The position numbers and the translations under genes are program-made. The notes under the pieces are model-generated. The model was not told the origin of the DNA, ran no database searches, and worked only from the letters and a program-made list of their open reading frames with translations. This document shows positions 44,475 to 52,793 of a stretch of DNA of 64,000 nucleotides, piece by piece. The stretch's first letter is position 1; each line of letters begins with the position of its first letter. Source of the stretch: Rhodobiaceae bacterium (GTDB taxonomy: Bacteria > Pseudomonadota > Alphaproteobacteria > Rhizobiales > Tepidamorphaceae); NCBI GenBank assembly GCA_020637895.1, contig JACKJP010000002.1, positions 744,001-808,000 on the forward strand, written 5' to 3'.

Positions 44475-45581
44475 TCACGGGATAAGCACTGGCTTGATGC
44501 AGCGACCTTCGTGCTGATCTTCGACCGCGCGGTTGATGTCCTTGAGCGGGTACGTCTTCACGAAACGGTCGAACGCGAAGCGGCCCTCAAGAAAGCGGTC
44601 GACAAGTTCGGGGATGAAGACATCCGGATCGCTGTCGCCTTCCACGATGCCGCGATAGGTGAAGCCGCCGCCCAGAACTTCGCGCAGCGTTCCCGGCAGT
44701 TTGAGATCGGCGCGATCGACAGGCGGCACGCCGACAAAACCGAACGTTCCGCGCGGAGCAAGGTAGCCGGGCACGCCTTCGATGGCGGCCGGGGCGCCTG
44801 ACGTATCGAGGACATAGGCCGCTCCTACCGGCAGGATCTGGCGGAAGGCCTGCTGGATGTCTCCCGATCTCGGATCAAGCGCGTGCGTCGCGCCGAGCGC
44901 CATGGCCATGTCGCGGCGACTCTCGTGCGGTTCGATCACGACAACCGGATCGCAGCCCTGAAGGACCGCGCCCATCACCGCCGCGAGCCCGACCGACCCG
45001 CCGCCGAGAATGACGATCGAAGACCCTTTTGGGCATTTGAGCGAACGCATGACCGCTCCGGCGCCTGTCTGCAATCCGCAGCCCAGGGCACCGGCGATCT
45101 CCAGCGGCATCTCGTCACGGATTTTCACCACATTGCGCTCCCGGGCAAGCGCATGGGTTCCGAAGGATGACTGGGCAAAGAAGCCGGCATGAATGCCGCC
45201 GCCCTCACCGTGAATGAAGAAGCTGCCATCCGGGCGCACACCGCCATAATTGATCCCGACGCGATTGTGGCAATAGGCGGGCTCATGGATATCGCATGTG
45301 GGACAATGGCCGCAGGAGCCGAAGGTCAGAACGACCCGGTCGCCCGGCTTCACCTTCGTCACCCCCACGCCGACGGCTTCGACAATGCCGGCACCTTCGT
45401 GGCCGAAGACGGCGGGAAAGCGCATCCGCATGCCGCCTTCCCTTGCCAGCACGTCGGTATGGCACAGGCCGACGCCGACGATGCGTACAAGCACCTCACC
45501 CTCCCGGGGCGCGTCGAGTTCGGCCGTTTCGATCGAGAAGGGCGCACCCGTCTGGCGCACCACCGCAGCGGTGATCTTCAT
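44475..45581 (-). CDS. Zinc-dependent alcohol dehydrogenase (class III / aryl-alcohol type)
   Basis: A 368-residue medium-chain dehydrogenase. Catalytic zinc ligands fall in GVGLCHTDVLAREGGM and FGHEGAGIVEAVG; the structural zinc lobe is SCGHCPTCDIHEPAYC; the NAD site is IVILGGGSVGLAAVMGAVLQ. The sequence resembles benzyl-alcohol / geraniol-type dehydrogenases. It would oxidise the alcohol formed by the P450 encoded just upstream, and the aldehyde would still need a separate dehydrogenase, not seen here. A GAAGGAAGA ribosome-binding site precedes its ATG at 45581. It is 34 bases downstream of the P450 gene. Confidence 0.93.
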   Translation of the reverse strand: MKITAAVVRQTGAPFSIETAELDAPREGEVLVRIVGVGLCHTDVLAREGGMRMRFPAVFGHEGAGIVEAVGVGVTKVKPGDRVVLTFGSCGHCPTCDIHEPAYCHNRVGINYGGVRPDGSFFIHGEGGGIHAGFFAQSSFGTHALARERNVVKIRDEMPLEIAGALGCGLQTGAGAVMRSLKCPKGSSIVILGGGSVGLAAVMGAVLQGCDPVVVIEPHESRRDMAMALGATHALDPRSGDIQQAFRQILPVGAAYVLDTSGAPAAIEGVPGYLAPRGTFGFVGVPPVDRADLKLPGTLREVLGGGFTYRGIVEGDSDPDVFIPELVDRFLEGRFAFDRFVKTYPLKDINRAVEDQHEGRCIKPVLIP

Positions 45582-45615
45582 CGTTCGTCTTCCTTCTTCC
45601 GGTAACCGTGCAGAC

Positions 45616-46857
45616 CTATTCGAGCTCGTAGGTCACCGGGAGCGTCTTCAGGCCGCCGACGAAATTGGTCTGCACCCAGCGCGGCTCGCCGTTCAGTTCA
45701 AAGCGTCTGACCAGCGGCATCAGCGCCTTGAAGAAGATCTGCAACTCAAGACGCGCGAGAGCCATGCCCAGACAGATATGAGGACCGAAACCGAAGCCGA
45801 GGTGGCGGTTGGGCTTGCGGTCGATGCGGAAAGTCCACGGATCGTCGAACAGATCCTCGTCGCGGTTGGCCGAGGGGAAGGCGAGCAACAGGTTATCGCC
45901 AGCCTTGATGGTCTTGCCGCGAAGTTCGTAATCCTCCTTGGCCGTCCGGAAGAAATGCTTCACCGGTGAGACCCAGCGGATCATTTCCTCGACCGCCGCA
46001 TGGGTCAGATCGGGGTTGGCCTTCAGCTTGTCCCACTCGGCCGGATTCTGGATCATCGCCAGCACGCCGCCCGCCGATGTCGAGCCCGTCGTGTCATGGC
46101 CGGCGCCGGCAAGCGCGACAAAGTACATTTGTGCGATCGCGGGATCGATCGGTTCGCCATTGACCCGCGCATTGGCGATCAGCGAAGCGACATCGTCTGC
46201 CGGATGGTCACGCTTTTCCTTGGCCAGCGGCTCGAAATAATCGAAATACTGGAACGTCGCCTCGATGATCCCTTCACCCTTGCCGACTTCCGGATCGGTG
46301 CCGCCGAAATACCGGGCGGTCGCATCCATGATCTTCCTTTCGCTGACCGGGTCGTCCTTGATACCGAGGATGAGCATGATGACGCGCAGCGGATAGGGAG
46401 ACGCGATTTCCTTGTAGAAGTCGCAGGCTGGCGCCTTGGCCAGCAGATCCTTCATGCCGCGATCCGCGAGAGCGGTGATTTTAGGGGAAAGGCCATGGAT
46501 CGGAGTGGGCTGGAACCACTCTTGGGCGATCTGCCGGTAGACCTTGTGATCGGGCGGATCCATCTGCGAGATGGCACGGCCGAAATGGGGCTTGCCGCCG
46601 GCCGCGGCCGCCATCTTCTTTTCGTATTCGATAGGGAAGAGCTTGCTGCGCGGGTAGGCCAGAAACTTGTCGGGCTGACGCTCGATTTCCATGATGTCGG
46701 CGTGCTTCGTCACCGTCCAGAAGGGGCGATGACCCTCGGGCTGCGTCCAGTGCAGCGGATCGTTCTGCCGCATTTGCGTATAAAGGCCATGCTGTTTGGC
46801 CAGATCCGCATAGGTTCTGGGATCGGCAATATCGTTGTCCAAAGTCTGATCGAGCAT
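45616..46857 (-). CDS. Cytochrome P450
   Basis: About 413 residues from the ATG at 46857, which has a strong AAAGGAGGAAAC ribosome-binding site; the longer frame to 47607 is antisense-like sequence inside the TRAP gene. I-helix VALAGAGHDTTGSTSAGG (proton-delivery Asp-Thr), the ExxR motif in VEEMIRWVSP, and the heme-thiolate loop FGFGPHICLGMALARLE with Cys362. It is a soluble bacterial class I enzyme, so it needs a ferredoxin and reductase; neither gene is in this window. It likely hydroxylates the compound imported by the adjacent TRAP system. Confidence 0.96.
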   Translation of the reverse strand: MLDQTLDNDIADPRTYADLAKQHGLYTQMRQNDPLHWTQPEGHRPFWTVTKHADIMEIERQPDKFLAYPRSKLFPIEYEKKMAAAAGGKPHFGRAISQMDPPDHKVYRQIAQEWFQPTPIHGLSPKITALADRGMKDLLAKAPACDFYKEIASPYPLRVIMLILGIKDDPVSERKIMDATARYFGGTDPEVGKGEGIIEATFQYFDYFEPLAKEKRDHPADDVASLIANARVNGEPIDPAIAQMYFVALAGAGHDTTGSTSAGGVLAMIQNPAEWDKLKANPDLTHAAVEEMIRWVSPVKHFFRTAKEDYELRGKTIKAGDNLLLAFPSANRDEDLFDDPWTFRIDRKPNRHLGFGFGPHICLGMALARLELQIFFKALMPLVRRFELNGEPRWVQTNFVGGLKTLPVTYELE

Positions 46858-46889
46858 TGTTTCCTCCTTTGACGTCGTTGCCGCTACTG

Positions 46890-48194
46890 TCAGTTGAAAA
46901 GAACGCCCGGCAGCCATAGCGAGAGCGCCGGGATGAAGGCGATGACCAGCACGCGCACGATGTCGACGGCGATGAACGGAACAATGCCGAGAATGATCGT
47001 GCGCAGATTGAGGCCGGGTGTTGAGGCCTGCAGAACGAAAAGATTGACCCCGATGGGTGGCGTGATCAGGCCGAGCTCGGTGACGATGACGAGCAATACG
47101 CCAAACCAGACCGGGTCGTAGCCGAGCCCGACGATCACCGGGAAGAAGAGCGGAATGGTCAGAAGCACCAGCGCAACGCTGTCGAGCACGCAGCCGAGCA
47201 GAATGTAGATGCCGATGATCATCAGGATGACCGCGTAAGGGGGTATCCCCGCGCCAGTGATGGTTGCTGTCAACGCCCGATGAATGCCGCTCTGGTTGAG
47301 GAATTCGGCGTAGCAGGCCGCACCAAGAATGATTGCGAAAATCACGGCGCTGAGACGGCCTGAATCGATCAGGACGGCATAGAGAGCCCTCAGCGAAAAG
47401 CCACGCCTTGACAGGGCAAGGATGAACGCGCCGAACGCGCCGACGCCGGAGGCTTCGGTCGATGTCATGACGCCACCGTAAATGCCGCCCATGACGAGCC
47501 CGAAGAGCGCGAGGACCGGCCAGATTCTCAGCAGCCTGCCAGCCTTCACGCGCGCCGATTCTTCCGTGCCGGCACCGGGCGGCGGCGCCAGTTCGGGGCG
47601 CCTCCACAGTGACCAGCGGATGGCGATGATATAGCCGGCGACGCCGACAAGGCCGGGGACAAGACCCGCGGCAAAAAGCTTGCCGATATGGGTCTGCGTA
47701 AACACACCGTAGGTCAGAAGGAGAATGCTCGGCGGGATCAGGATGCCGAGGGTACCGCCGGCCGCGACGGTCGCGGCGCTTAGCCGGTCATGATAGCCGA
47801 GCTTGCGCATCGGCGGGATGGCAACCTTCGCCATGGTGGCGGCCGTTGCCGCGCTCGACCCGCAGATTGCGCCGAAACCCGCGCAGGAAACGACGGTCGC
47901 GACGGCAAGGCCGCCGCGTCTGCCGCCGAGATAGGCCTGAGCTGCCGAAAACAGGTCGTCGGCGATGCCCGAGCGGGCGACGAGATTGCCCATCAGCACA
48001 AAAAGAGGGATCGCGCTCAGCGTATAGGCAAAGCTGAAATCCCAAAGCACCGTCGTGACCATACCGAGCGTCGCAGGCCAGTTGACGATCAACGCATAGC
48101 CGCCAATGCCGGTCACGATCAGCGCCAGCGCGATCGGAACGCGCGCGCCGACAAGCGCGAAGAGGACAACGAACGAGATGATCGCCGCCGTCAT
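46890..48194 (-). CDS. dctM: TRAP transporter, large permease subunit
   Basis: A 434-residue protein with about 12 hydrophobic helices of the DctM/SiaM family: ALALIVTGIGGYALIVNWP, PLFVLMGNLVARSGIADDLF, GAICGSSAATAATMAKVAIPPM, GTLGILIPPSILLLTYGV, and near the end ELGLITPPIGVNLFVLQA. It is the sodium-driven transport subunit and works with the small permease and periplasmic binding protein. It overlaps the small subunit gene by 4 bases. The P450 gene follows 32 bases later with its own strong ribosome-binding site. Confidence 0.96.
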   Translation of the reverse strand: MTAAIISFVVLFALVGARVPIALALIVTGIGGYALIVNWPATLGMVTTVLWDFSFAYTLSAIPLFVLMGNLVARSGIADDLFSAAQAYLGGRRGGLAVATVVSCAGFGAICGSSAATAATMAKVAIPPMRKLGYHDRLSAATVAAGGTLGILIPPSILLLTYGVFTQTHIGKLFAAGLVPGLVGVAGYIIAIRWSLWRRPELAPPPGAGTEESARVKAGRLLRIWPVLALFGLVMGGIYGGVMTSTEASGVGAFGAFILALSRRGFSLRALYAVLIDSGRLSAVIFAIILGAACYAEFLNQSGIHRALTATITGAGIPPYAVILMIIGIYILLGCVLDSVALVLLTIPLFFPVIVGLGYDPVWFGVLLVIVTELGLITPPIGVNLFVLQASTPGLNLRTIILGIVPFIAVDIVRVLVIAFIPALSLWLPGVLFN

Positions 48195-48685
48195 TGCAGC
48201 GTCTCCGCATGATCGTCATCGCCGCCTTCTCCCGGCTCCCTGGCAGCCAGCAGGAATGCCGCGGCGCAGACGATGAAAAGGACGCCCATGACGACCGCGA
48301 AGATCCAGAGCGGCAGCGAGAGGATCATCGTCGTCTCGTTGTATCGTGCTACCGCACCGGCATGACGGAACATCATCCAGGCAAAAAGGGCGAATACGGC
48401 GGCCCCGATCAGCGAGGCCGCCACATTCTGTATCCGCCGCGCCAGGGGCGAGGCGGGGATAAGATCTACCGAGATATGCCCGTGTTGCCGGGCAAGCAGC
48501 GGAAACGCGGTGGCGATAATGATCGCAACCAGAATTTCCACCACTTCGCCCGCCCAGATGACCGGACGGTTGAAGACACTCCGGCCAACGACATCCGCGA
48601 AGACGAGGATCGTCAGCAGGCCGAGTGCGACAGCCATCACAGCGGTCAGGATGCGTTCGACGAAACGAACGGCAGCGCGAAACAT
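48191..48685 (-). CDS. dctQ: TRAP transporter, small permease subunit
   Basis: A 164-residue four-helix membrane protein of the DctQ family, with VVGRSVFNRPVIWAGEVVEILVAI, a typical first-half signature, and ISVDLIPASPLARRIQN in the cytoplasmic loop. It forms a complex with DctM and is needed for binding-protein-dependent transport. It starts 22 bases after the binding protein gene stop and overlaps dctM by 4 bases. Confidence 0.94.
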   Translation of the reverse strand: MFRAAVRFVERILTAVMAVALGLLTILVFADVVGRSVFNRPVIWAGEVVEILVAIIIATAFPLLARQHGHISVDLIPASPLARRIQNVAASLIGAAVFALFAWMMFRHAGAVARYNETTMILSLPLWIFAVVMGVLFIVCAAAFLLAAREPGEGGDDDHAETLQ

Positions 48686-48707
48686 CTCGGTAAACCGTCA
48701 GCCGATG

Positions 48708-49733
48708 CTATTTGGAGCAGGTTTCACGGATGTCGGCGACGACCTGTTCAGGCTTCTCAAGCCCGGCAGCACGCGCCTCGTCGATCCACGCCTGGACGAC
48801 CGGTTCGGTTATCTTGCGCAATTCGGCGTTCATCTCGGGCGATGCTTCCTTGACCTCGCCGCCATTATCCCTGACCGCCTGAATGGCCGCATCGTCGGCT
48901 GCCTTGATGCGGGCCGCAAGCTTCTGGCCCAGCACGTTGCCCGAAAGCTTGTCGATCGCCGCGCGATCGGCCTCGCTGATGGAATTCCACTTGTCCTGGT
49001 TCATCAGGAAGGACACCACGGCACCAGAGGATGTGCCGCCATCAAGAAGCAGACCGTGCTTCATGACGTCAGCGAGACCGAAGCTCTTGATCACTTCGGA
49101 GGGCGTCATCGCACCGTCCACCACGCCCGAAGACGCAAGCTCATAGAGTTCCGAAACAGGCTTTTGAACCGGCACCGACCCAAGCAGTTCCGCGACCTTG
49201 ACCATCGTGGCGCCGCCCGTACGGATCTTCAGGCCCTGGAAATCGGCGACCGCCTTGATTTCCTTTTCGCGCGTATAGACATGCGAAGGCGCAACCGAGA
49301 AAACCGTGATCGGATGAATGCCGTCGAATTCCTTGAAGCTGGCAAACTTCTCCGGATAGTAGGTGTTGAGCATGCCGATAAGCGCAGAGGTCGAATTGCA
49401 CACGAATGGCAGTTCGAAGGCGCGCGTCATGACAAAGCGGCCGGGTTTATAGGCCGCCACGAAGAACGACATGTCCGCCTGACCTTCGGCGACGACATCG
49501 AGCTGCGCGGGAACGCTGCCGACGACTTTCGGAAACGTCTCGAACTTGACCCGACCCTCGGTCGCCTTCTCGACGTCGGCGAACCACTCGTTGATTGTCT
49601 GAAGAAAGATGTGACCGGCCGGCAGCCAGTTCGAATAACGAACGGTCACTGTTTCAGCCGAAGCGCCCGAGGGCGCTGAAAAAGCTAGCGCGAGGCAGGC
49701 GCCGGCCAGCAGTCTCCTGAACGATATAGACAT
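48708..49733 (-). CDS. dctP: TRAP transporter, periplasmic substrate-binding protein
   Basis: A 341-residue DctP-family protein. The signal peptide (LLAGACLALAFSAPSGASA) is followed by ETVTVRYSNWLPAGHIFLQT, and IRTGGATMVKVAELLGSVPVQ, where an Arg near residue 170 normally binds the substrate carboxylate. It should capture an organic acid in the periplasm for DctQM. The start at 49733 is fixed by an AGGAGGAAA ribosome-binding site. It is first in an operon that continues dctQ-dctM-P450-alcohol dehydrogenase; a promoter with a 20-base palindrome lies about 330 bases upstream. Confidence 0.95.
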   Translation of the reverse strand: MSISFRRLLAGACLALAFSAPSGASAETVTVRYSNWLPAGHIFLQTINEWFADVEKATEGRVKFETFPKVVGSVPAQLDVVAEGQADMSFFVAAYKPGRFVMTRAFELPFVCNSTSALIGMLNTYYPEKFASFKEFDGIHPITVFSVAPSHVYTREKEIKAVADFQGLKIRTGGATMVKVAELLGSVPVQKPVSELYELASSGVVDGAMTPSEVIKSFGLADVMKHGLLLDGGTSSGAVVSFLMNQDKWNSISEADRAAIDKLSGNVLGQKLAARIKAADDAAIQAVRDNGGEVKEASPEMNAELRKITEPVVQAWIDEARAAGLEKPEQVVADIRETCSK

Positions 49734-50172
49734 GATGGTTTCCTCCTATTGATGTGGTTGCTGCGCCCGTTCTTTTTTGCGGGCTGCACTGCCGGTTCGA
49801 CCGGTTGATGCTATTTGATGAAGCTAGATGGCCCTCCGCAATACGCGGACGCCAGGCAGGGGGTCGGCAAAAGCAAAGCCGGGCATGGGCCCGATGGCCG
49901 GCGCGCCCGATGACAGCATGTTCCTATGGACGCAAGCGGCCATTACCCTTCCCCCTTGTAATCGGCCGGTTCTCCGGCACTTCTGTTCACGCTGCGGACA
50001 GCCATTCCGACTGCCGGAGGCCAGTCGACACGCACCCAGCGTGGCGAAGACGCGCTCAAGATAGTACCAGGCTGTACTATTAGTCAACGGATTTGGTAGC
50101 ACCATCCGGGCTTGCCCGGTCGTGCGACGAGCGCGCCGCCACGAGGCGAATGGATGCCCTGGATATCACCCG
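49734..50172. other. Intergenic region with no convincing gene
   Basis: This 439-base stretch separates dctP from the UDP-xylose synthase gene, both leftward. Short frames here (for example a 93-codon one at 49824-50105 on the minus strand) have no recognisable family character and no good ribosome-binding site. The only clear signal is the palindrome at 50061-50080 with a promoter-like pair. If that promoter drives dctP, the transcript has a leader of roughly 310-320 bases of unknown purpose. Confidence 0.6.
50059..50087 (-). promoter_or_regulatory. Probable promoter with palindromic operator for the TRAP/P450 operon
   Basis: The perfect inverted repeat ATAGTAC-N6-GTACTAT occupies 50061-50080. 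On the minus strand it is preceded by TTGACT (50087-50082); with a 17-base spacer a -10-like CTATCT falls at 50064-50059, so the palindrome fills the spacer and -10. This layout suits a repressor site, for example of a GntR- or TetR-type protein. The regulator is not encoded beside it. The promoter points towards dctP. Confidence 0.5.
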
Positions 50173-51165
50173 TTATGGCGCGGGTGCGGCGGCGAGGGTG
50201 GCCAGCTTCCGGTCGAAGTAGTCGATTGTCCTGGCAAGTCCTTCGCGGAGCGGTGTCGACGGCTGCCAGCCCAGCGAGGCGCGCGCATTCGAGATGTCAG
50301 GACAACGCTGCTTCGGGTCGTCGGCCGGCAGCGGCCTGTTCACAAGCTGTGACCGCGATCCCGTCAACTCGATGACCAGCGACGCGAGCTCAGCAATCGT
50401 GAATTCTTCGGGATTACCCAGATTGATCGGACCGGTGATTTCCGCGTCACTCGCCATGAACCGGACAAATCCGTCGATCAGATCGTCGACATAGCAGAAC
50501 GCCCGGGTCTGGCGTCCGTCACCATAGATGGTGATAGGGTCGCCGCGCAGTGCCTGAACAATGAAATTGGAAACGACGCGCCCATCGTCGACATGCATGT
50601 GCGGGCCATAGGTATTGAAGATCCGCGCCACCTTGATCGGCAGGCCATACTGCCGGAGATAGTCAAAGAAAAGCGTCTCGGCGCAGCGCTTGCCCTCGTC
50701 ATAGCAGGATCGGGGCCCAATCGGATTCACATGCCCCCAGTAGGTTTCCGGTTGCGGGTGAACCGCCGGGTCACCGTAGACTTCTGATGTGGAAGCCTGG
50801 AAAATCCGCGCATTCAGGCGCTTTGCGAGCCCGAGCATGTTGATTGCGCCATGGACGCTGGTCTTCGTCGTCTGAACCGGATCGAGCTGATAATGGATGG
50901 GGGAAGCCGGACAGGCGAGATTGTAGATCTCATCGACTTCGACATACAGCGGGAACGTTATGTCGTGCCGGATCACCTCAAACAGAGGATTTTCAAGCAA
51001 AGGCAGAATGTTGTCGCGTTCTCCGGTGTAGAAATTATCGGCACAGAGCACCTCGTTGCCTTCCGACAGCAGGCGCGCGCACAGATGCGAGCCAAGAAAG
51101 CCCGCACCGCCGGTTACCAGTACCCGTTTGCGCCTGCCACGGAGTGTGGGTGCAATTCTGGCCAT
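50173..51165 (-). CDS. UDP-glucuronate decarboxylase (UDP-xylose synthase)
   Basis: A 330-residue SDR enzyme. NAD motif VLVTGGAGFLGSHLCARLL, then HYQLDPVQTTKTSVHGAINMLGLAKR, ASTSEVYGDP, the YxxxK pair in CYDEGKRCAET, and RIFNTYGPHMHVDDGRVVSNFIVQAL, a run highly characteristic of UXS enzymes. It makes UDP-xylose from the UDP-glucuronate provided by Ugd (21952). It begins at 51165 after an AAGGAAAG site. It is divergent from the first of three sulfotransferase-like genes, suggesting xylose in the same glycan. Confidence 0.95.
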   Translation of the reverse strand: MARIAPTLRGRRKRVLVTGGAGFLGSHLCARLLSEGNEVLCADNFYTGERDNILPLLENPLFEVIRHDITFPLYVEVDEIYNLACPASPIHYQLDPVQTTKTSVHGAINMLGLAKRLNARIFQASTSEVYGDPAVHPQPETYWGHVNPIGPRSCYDEGKRCAETLFFDYLRQYGLPIKVARIFNTYGPHMHVDDGRVVSNFIVQALRGDPITIYGDGRQTRAFCYVDDLIDGFVRFMASDAEITGPINLGNPEEFTIAELASLVIELTGSRSQLVNRPLPADDPKQRCPDISNARASLGWQPSTPLREGLARTIDYFDRKLATLAAAPAP

Positions 51166-51265
51166 TCATCTTTCCTTTTTTAACGACAGCGCGACTTCCA
51201 TGCTCATCAATCGCGATACAAGCCCATAGCGGAATTCAGGAAGCCTGTTCATCTGCACCAATTTT

Positions 51266-51293
51266 TGCCATAGTTCAGCCAGCAATTGGCCAC
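51266..51293 (+). promoter_or_regulatory. Conserved upstream element, copy 1
   Basis: Starts with TGCCATAG exactly 44 bases before the ATG of the first sulfotransferase-like gene. Aligned without gaps to copy 2 it follows TGCCAT-N2-TT-N2-GCC-N3-AA, then T-N-GCCAC. Function unknown: it may be a regulator site, part of a promoter or a remnant of the duplication. Confidence 0.4.
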
Positions 51294-51309
51294 AATTCCT
51301 GCACTCGCG

Positions 51310-52677
51310 ATGCAAGACATTATTCTCCATATCGGCCTGCCGAAAACAGGCTCCACCTACCTTCAGCATTGGCTTTCGCTCAACCGTGGCGCCCTGATGC
51401 TAAACGGGCTTGGCGTTCATGCCCTTCCCGGCTTTGGTCACAGCGTTCGCGAAGAGTTCGAAAACTATCTCGCCGATGGCGGAAGACTTCCCGAGAATGC
51501 AATCGATATTGGCGCGGAGTTTGCTTCCAACGGGGGTTCGCTACCGGTCATTTCCTCGGAAGGTTTCTGGCGTCACAAGCCAGCGGACGTGAAGCGCTTC
51601 CTCGAACTCAAGAACGTCAGAGTCTCAAAGGTCGTTGTATTCCTGCGCAGACAGGACCGTCTCGAGGCATCACTTTATAACCAGCGCGTCAAGGTCCGCG
51701 GCTTCCGCGATCGATTTTCACCCGGCGACCGGCGGCTCGATTACCTCGCTCTCTGGGAGGCCTGGGCCAATGCCTTTGGAAACGAAAATATAGTTGCGAT
51801 TGATTATGACAATGCCGTTGCGACGGACAAGATCGAGAACATCTTCCTTGAGTGCATCGGATATCCTCGTCTGTGTGATCCCGTGGCGCCGAGGGGAGCA
51901 CTGGCAACCAACCCGAGCCCCGACGCGGCGCTCCTCGAAATCATCCGCCTGAACAATCTCAGGGGTCACCCGCCGATGGTGAACCCGCTCAAGGAGTATG
52001 TCCTGAGGCACCTCAAGCCCGGACCTGCCTTTGGCATCGATCAGGAAAGCGCCTCGCGGGTCGAGGAAATCTGGATCGAGAACAACCGGAAGCTTGCTGA
52101 ACGTCTGGGAGGCGCGGATTTTCAGACGCTGACTACGCCAGGTTGGAAGACAAAAGGGCTCGACTTGTCCGGCAAGGATGTATCCGAACGGCTGATTGAG
52201 CTGATCGCCGTGCTCGCCGATGCGAGCAGTTCTGTCTGGTTTTCCGCCCTCGACCGCGATCTTGTCCCCACTGGCTCACAATCGTCCGGCGCTCGGAAAA
52301 AGGCCGCATCCAATGCACGGGCCGACGAGCTGGCCGCACGGGCAGGCGTCAACAGCCGGGCGCTGCGCCAGCTCTGCTCGCGTGCAGAACGCGCCGGGAT
52401 TTTCGAATGCAATTCCGGACGGGCCGATGCAACGCCGGCTGGACCGACTGAGCCCGCGCTCCATCACTCAACATTTAACGAAATGATCGATCTGGCCGCA
52501 TATGCAACATCCATTCTGCGGGCGAAGCAGGAGATGAACAGCAGAAAATTAACCCGCGGGCATGATGGCACGATAGGCATGGTGTTCCGCGCCATCCCGA
52601 CGTCGCTGAGGAAGAATTTTGTCACCAGGCCTGATCTCCTGCTGAAGAAAGCCTACAGCCGGGCGCGCTTCCTTTAG
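51310..52677 (+). CDS. Sulfotransferase-like protein, paralog 1 of 3
   Basis: A 455-residue protein from the ATG at 51310. The N-terminal PAPS 5'-phosphosulfate loop is DIILHIGLPKTGSTYLQHWL, and the 3'-phosphate motif is VVVFLRRQDRLEASLYNQ, with Arg and Ser eight residues apart as in canonical sulfotransferases. The downstream 250 residues (NPSPDAALLEIIRLNNLRGHPPMV; TTPGWKTKGLDLSGKDV; RADATPAG ... STFNEMIDLAAYA) are conserved only among the three paralogs here and have no recognised motif. It ends RPDLLLKKAYSRARFL, exactly where paralog 3 continues into a glycosyltransferase. Likely sulfates a surface glycan. No clear ribosome-binding site. Confidence 0.8.
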   Translation: MQDIILHIGLPKTGSTYLQHWLSLNRGALMLNGLGVHALPGFGHSVREEFENYLADGGRLPENAIDIGAEFASNGGSLPVISSEGFWRHKPADVKRFLELKNVRVSKVVVFLRRQDRLEASLYNQRVKVRGFRDRFSPGDRRLDYLALWEAWANAFGNENIVAIDYDNAVATDKIENIFLECIGYPRLCDPVAPRGALATNPSPDAALLEIIRLNNLRGHPPMVNPLKEYVLRHLKPGPAFGIDQESASRVEEIWIENNRKLAERLGGADFQTLTTPGWKTKGLDLSGKDVSERLIELIAVLADASSSVWFSALDRDLVPTGSQSSGARKKAASNARADELAARAGVNSRALRQLCSRAERAGIFECNSGRADATPAGPTEPALHHSTFNEMIDLAAYATSILRAKQEMNSRKLTRGHDGTIGMVFRAIPTSLRKNFVTRPDLLLKKAYSRARFL

Positions 52678-52749
52678 TGCCGAGACCTTCGCTTTATCGG
52701 CTGCGCTAGCACCCAACCCAACGTCGGACTATCAAAGTATGTGACTTCC

Positions 52750-52777
52750 TGCCATTATTTGGCCGCGAAATTGCCAC
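52750..52777 (+). promoter_or_regulatory. Conserved upstream element, copy 2
   Basis: TGCCATTATTTGGCC begins exactly 44 bases before the ATG of the second sulfotransferase-like gene and ends in TTGCCAC. It shares about two thirds of its bases with copy 1 at identical spacing. It lies in the 116-base gap between paralogs 1 and 2, so each paralog may have its own control site. Confidence 0.4.
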
Positions 52778-52793
52778 TGAAAAGACATTTTTC

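Noticed and set aside
46858..47607. N-terminal extension of the P450 frame
   Set aside because: The extension overlaps dctM out of frame and is rich in Arg and His; the ATG at 46857 has a strong ribosome-binding site and the normal family N-terminus.
48510..49679. A 389-codon plus-strand frame over the TRAP genes
   Set aside because: Runs antisense to dctQ and dctP, both with signal peptide or membrane helices and proper motifs.
49824..50105. A 93-codon minus-strand frame in the gap before dctP
   Set aside because: It would begin beyond the likely promoter, has no convincing ribosome-binding site, and looks like unconstrained sequence.
52758..52776. Sigma-54-like GG-N10-GC pattern before paralog 2
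   Set aside because: TGGC-N7-TTGC fits loosely, but the corresponding positions before paralogs 1 and 3 do not keep the spacing, so chance is more likely.
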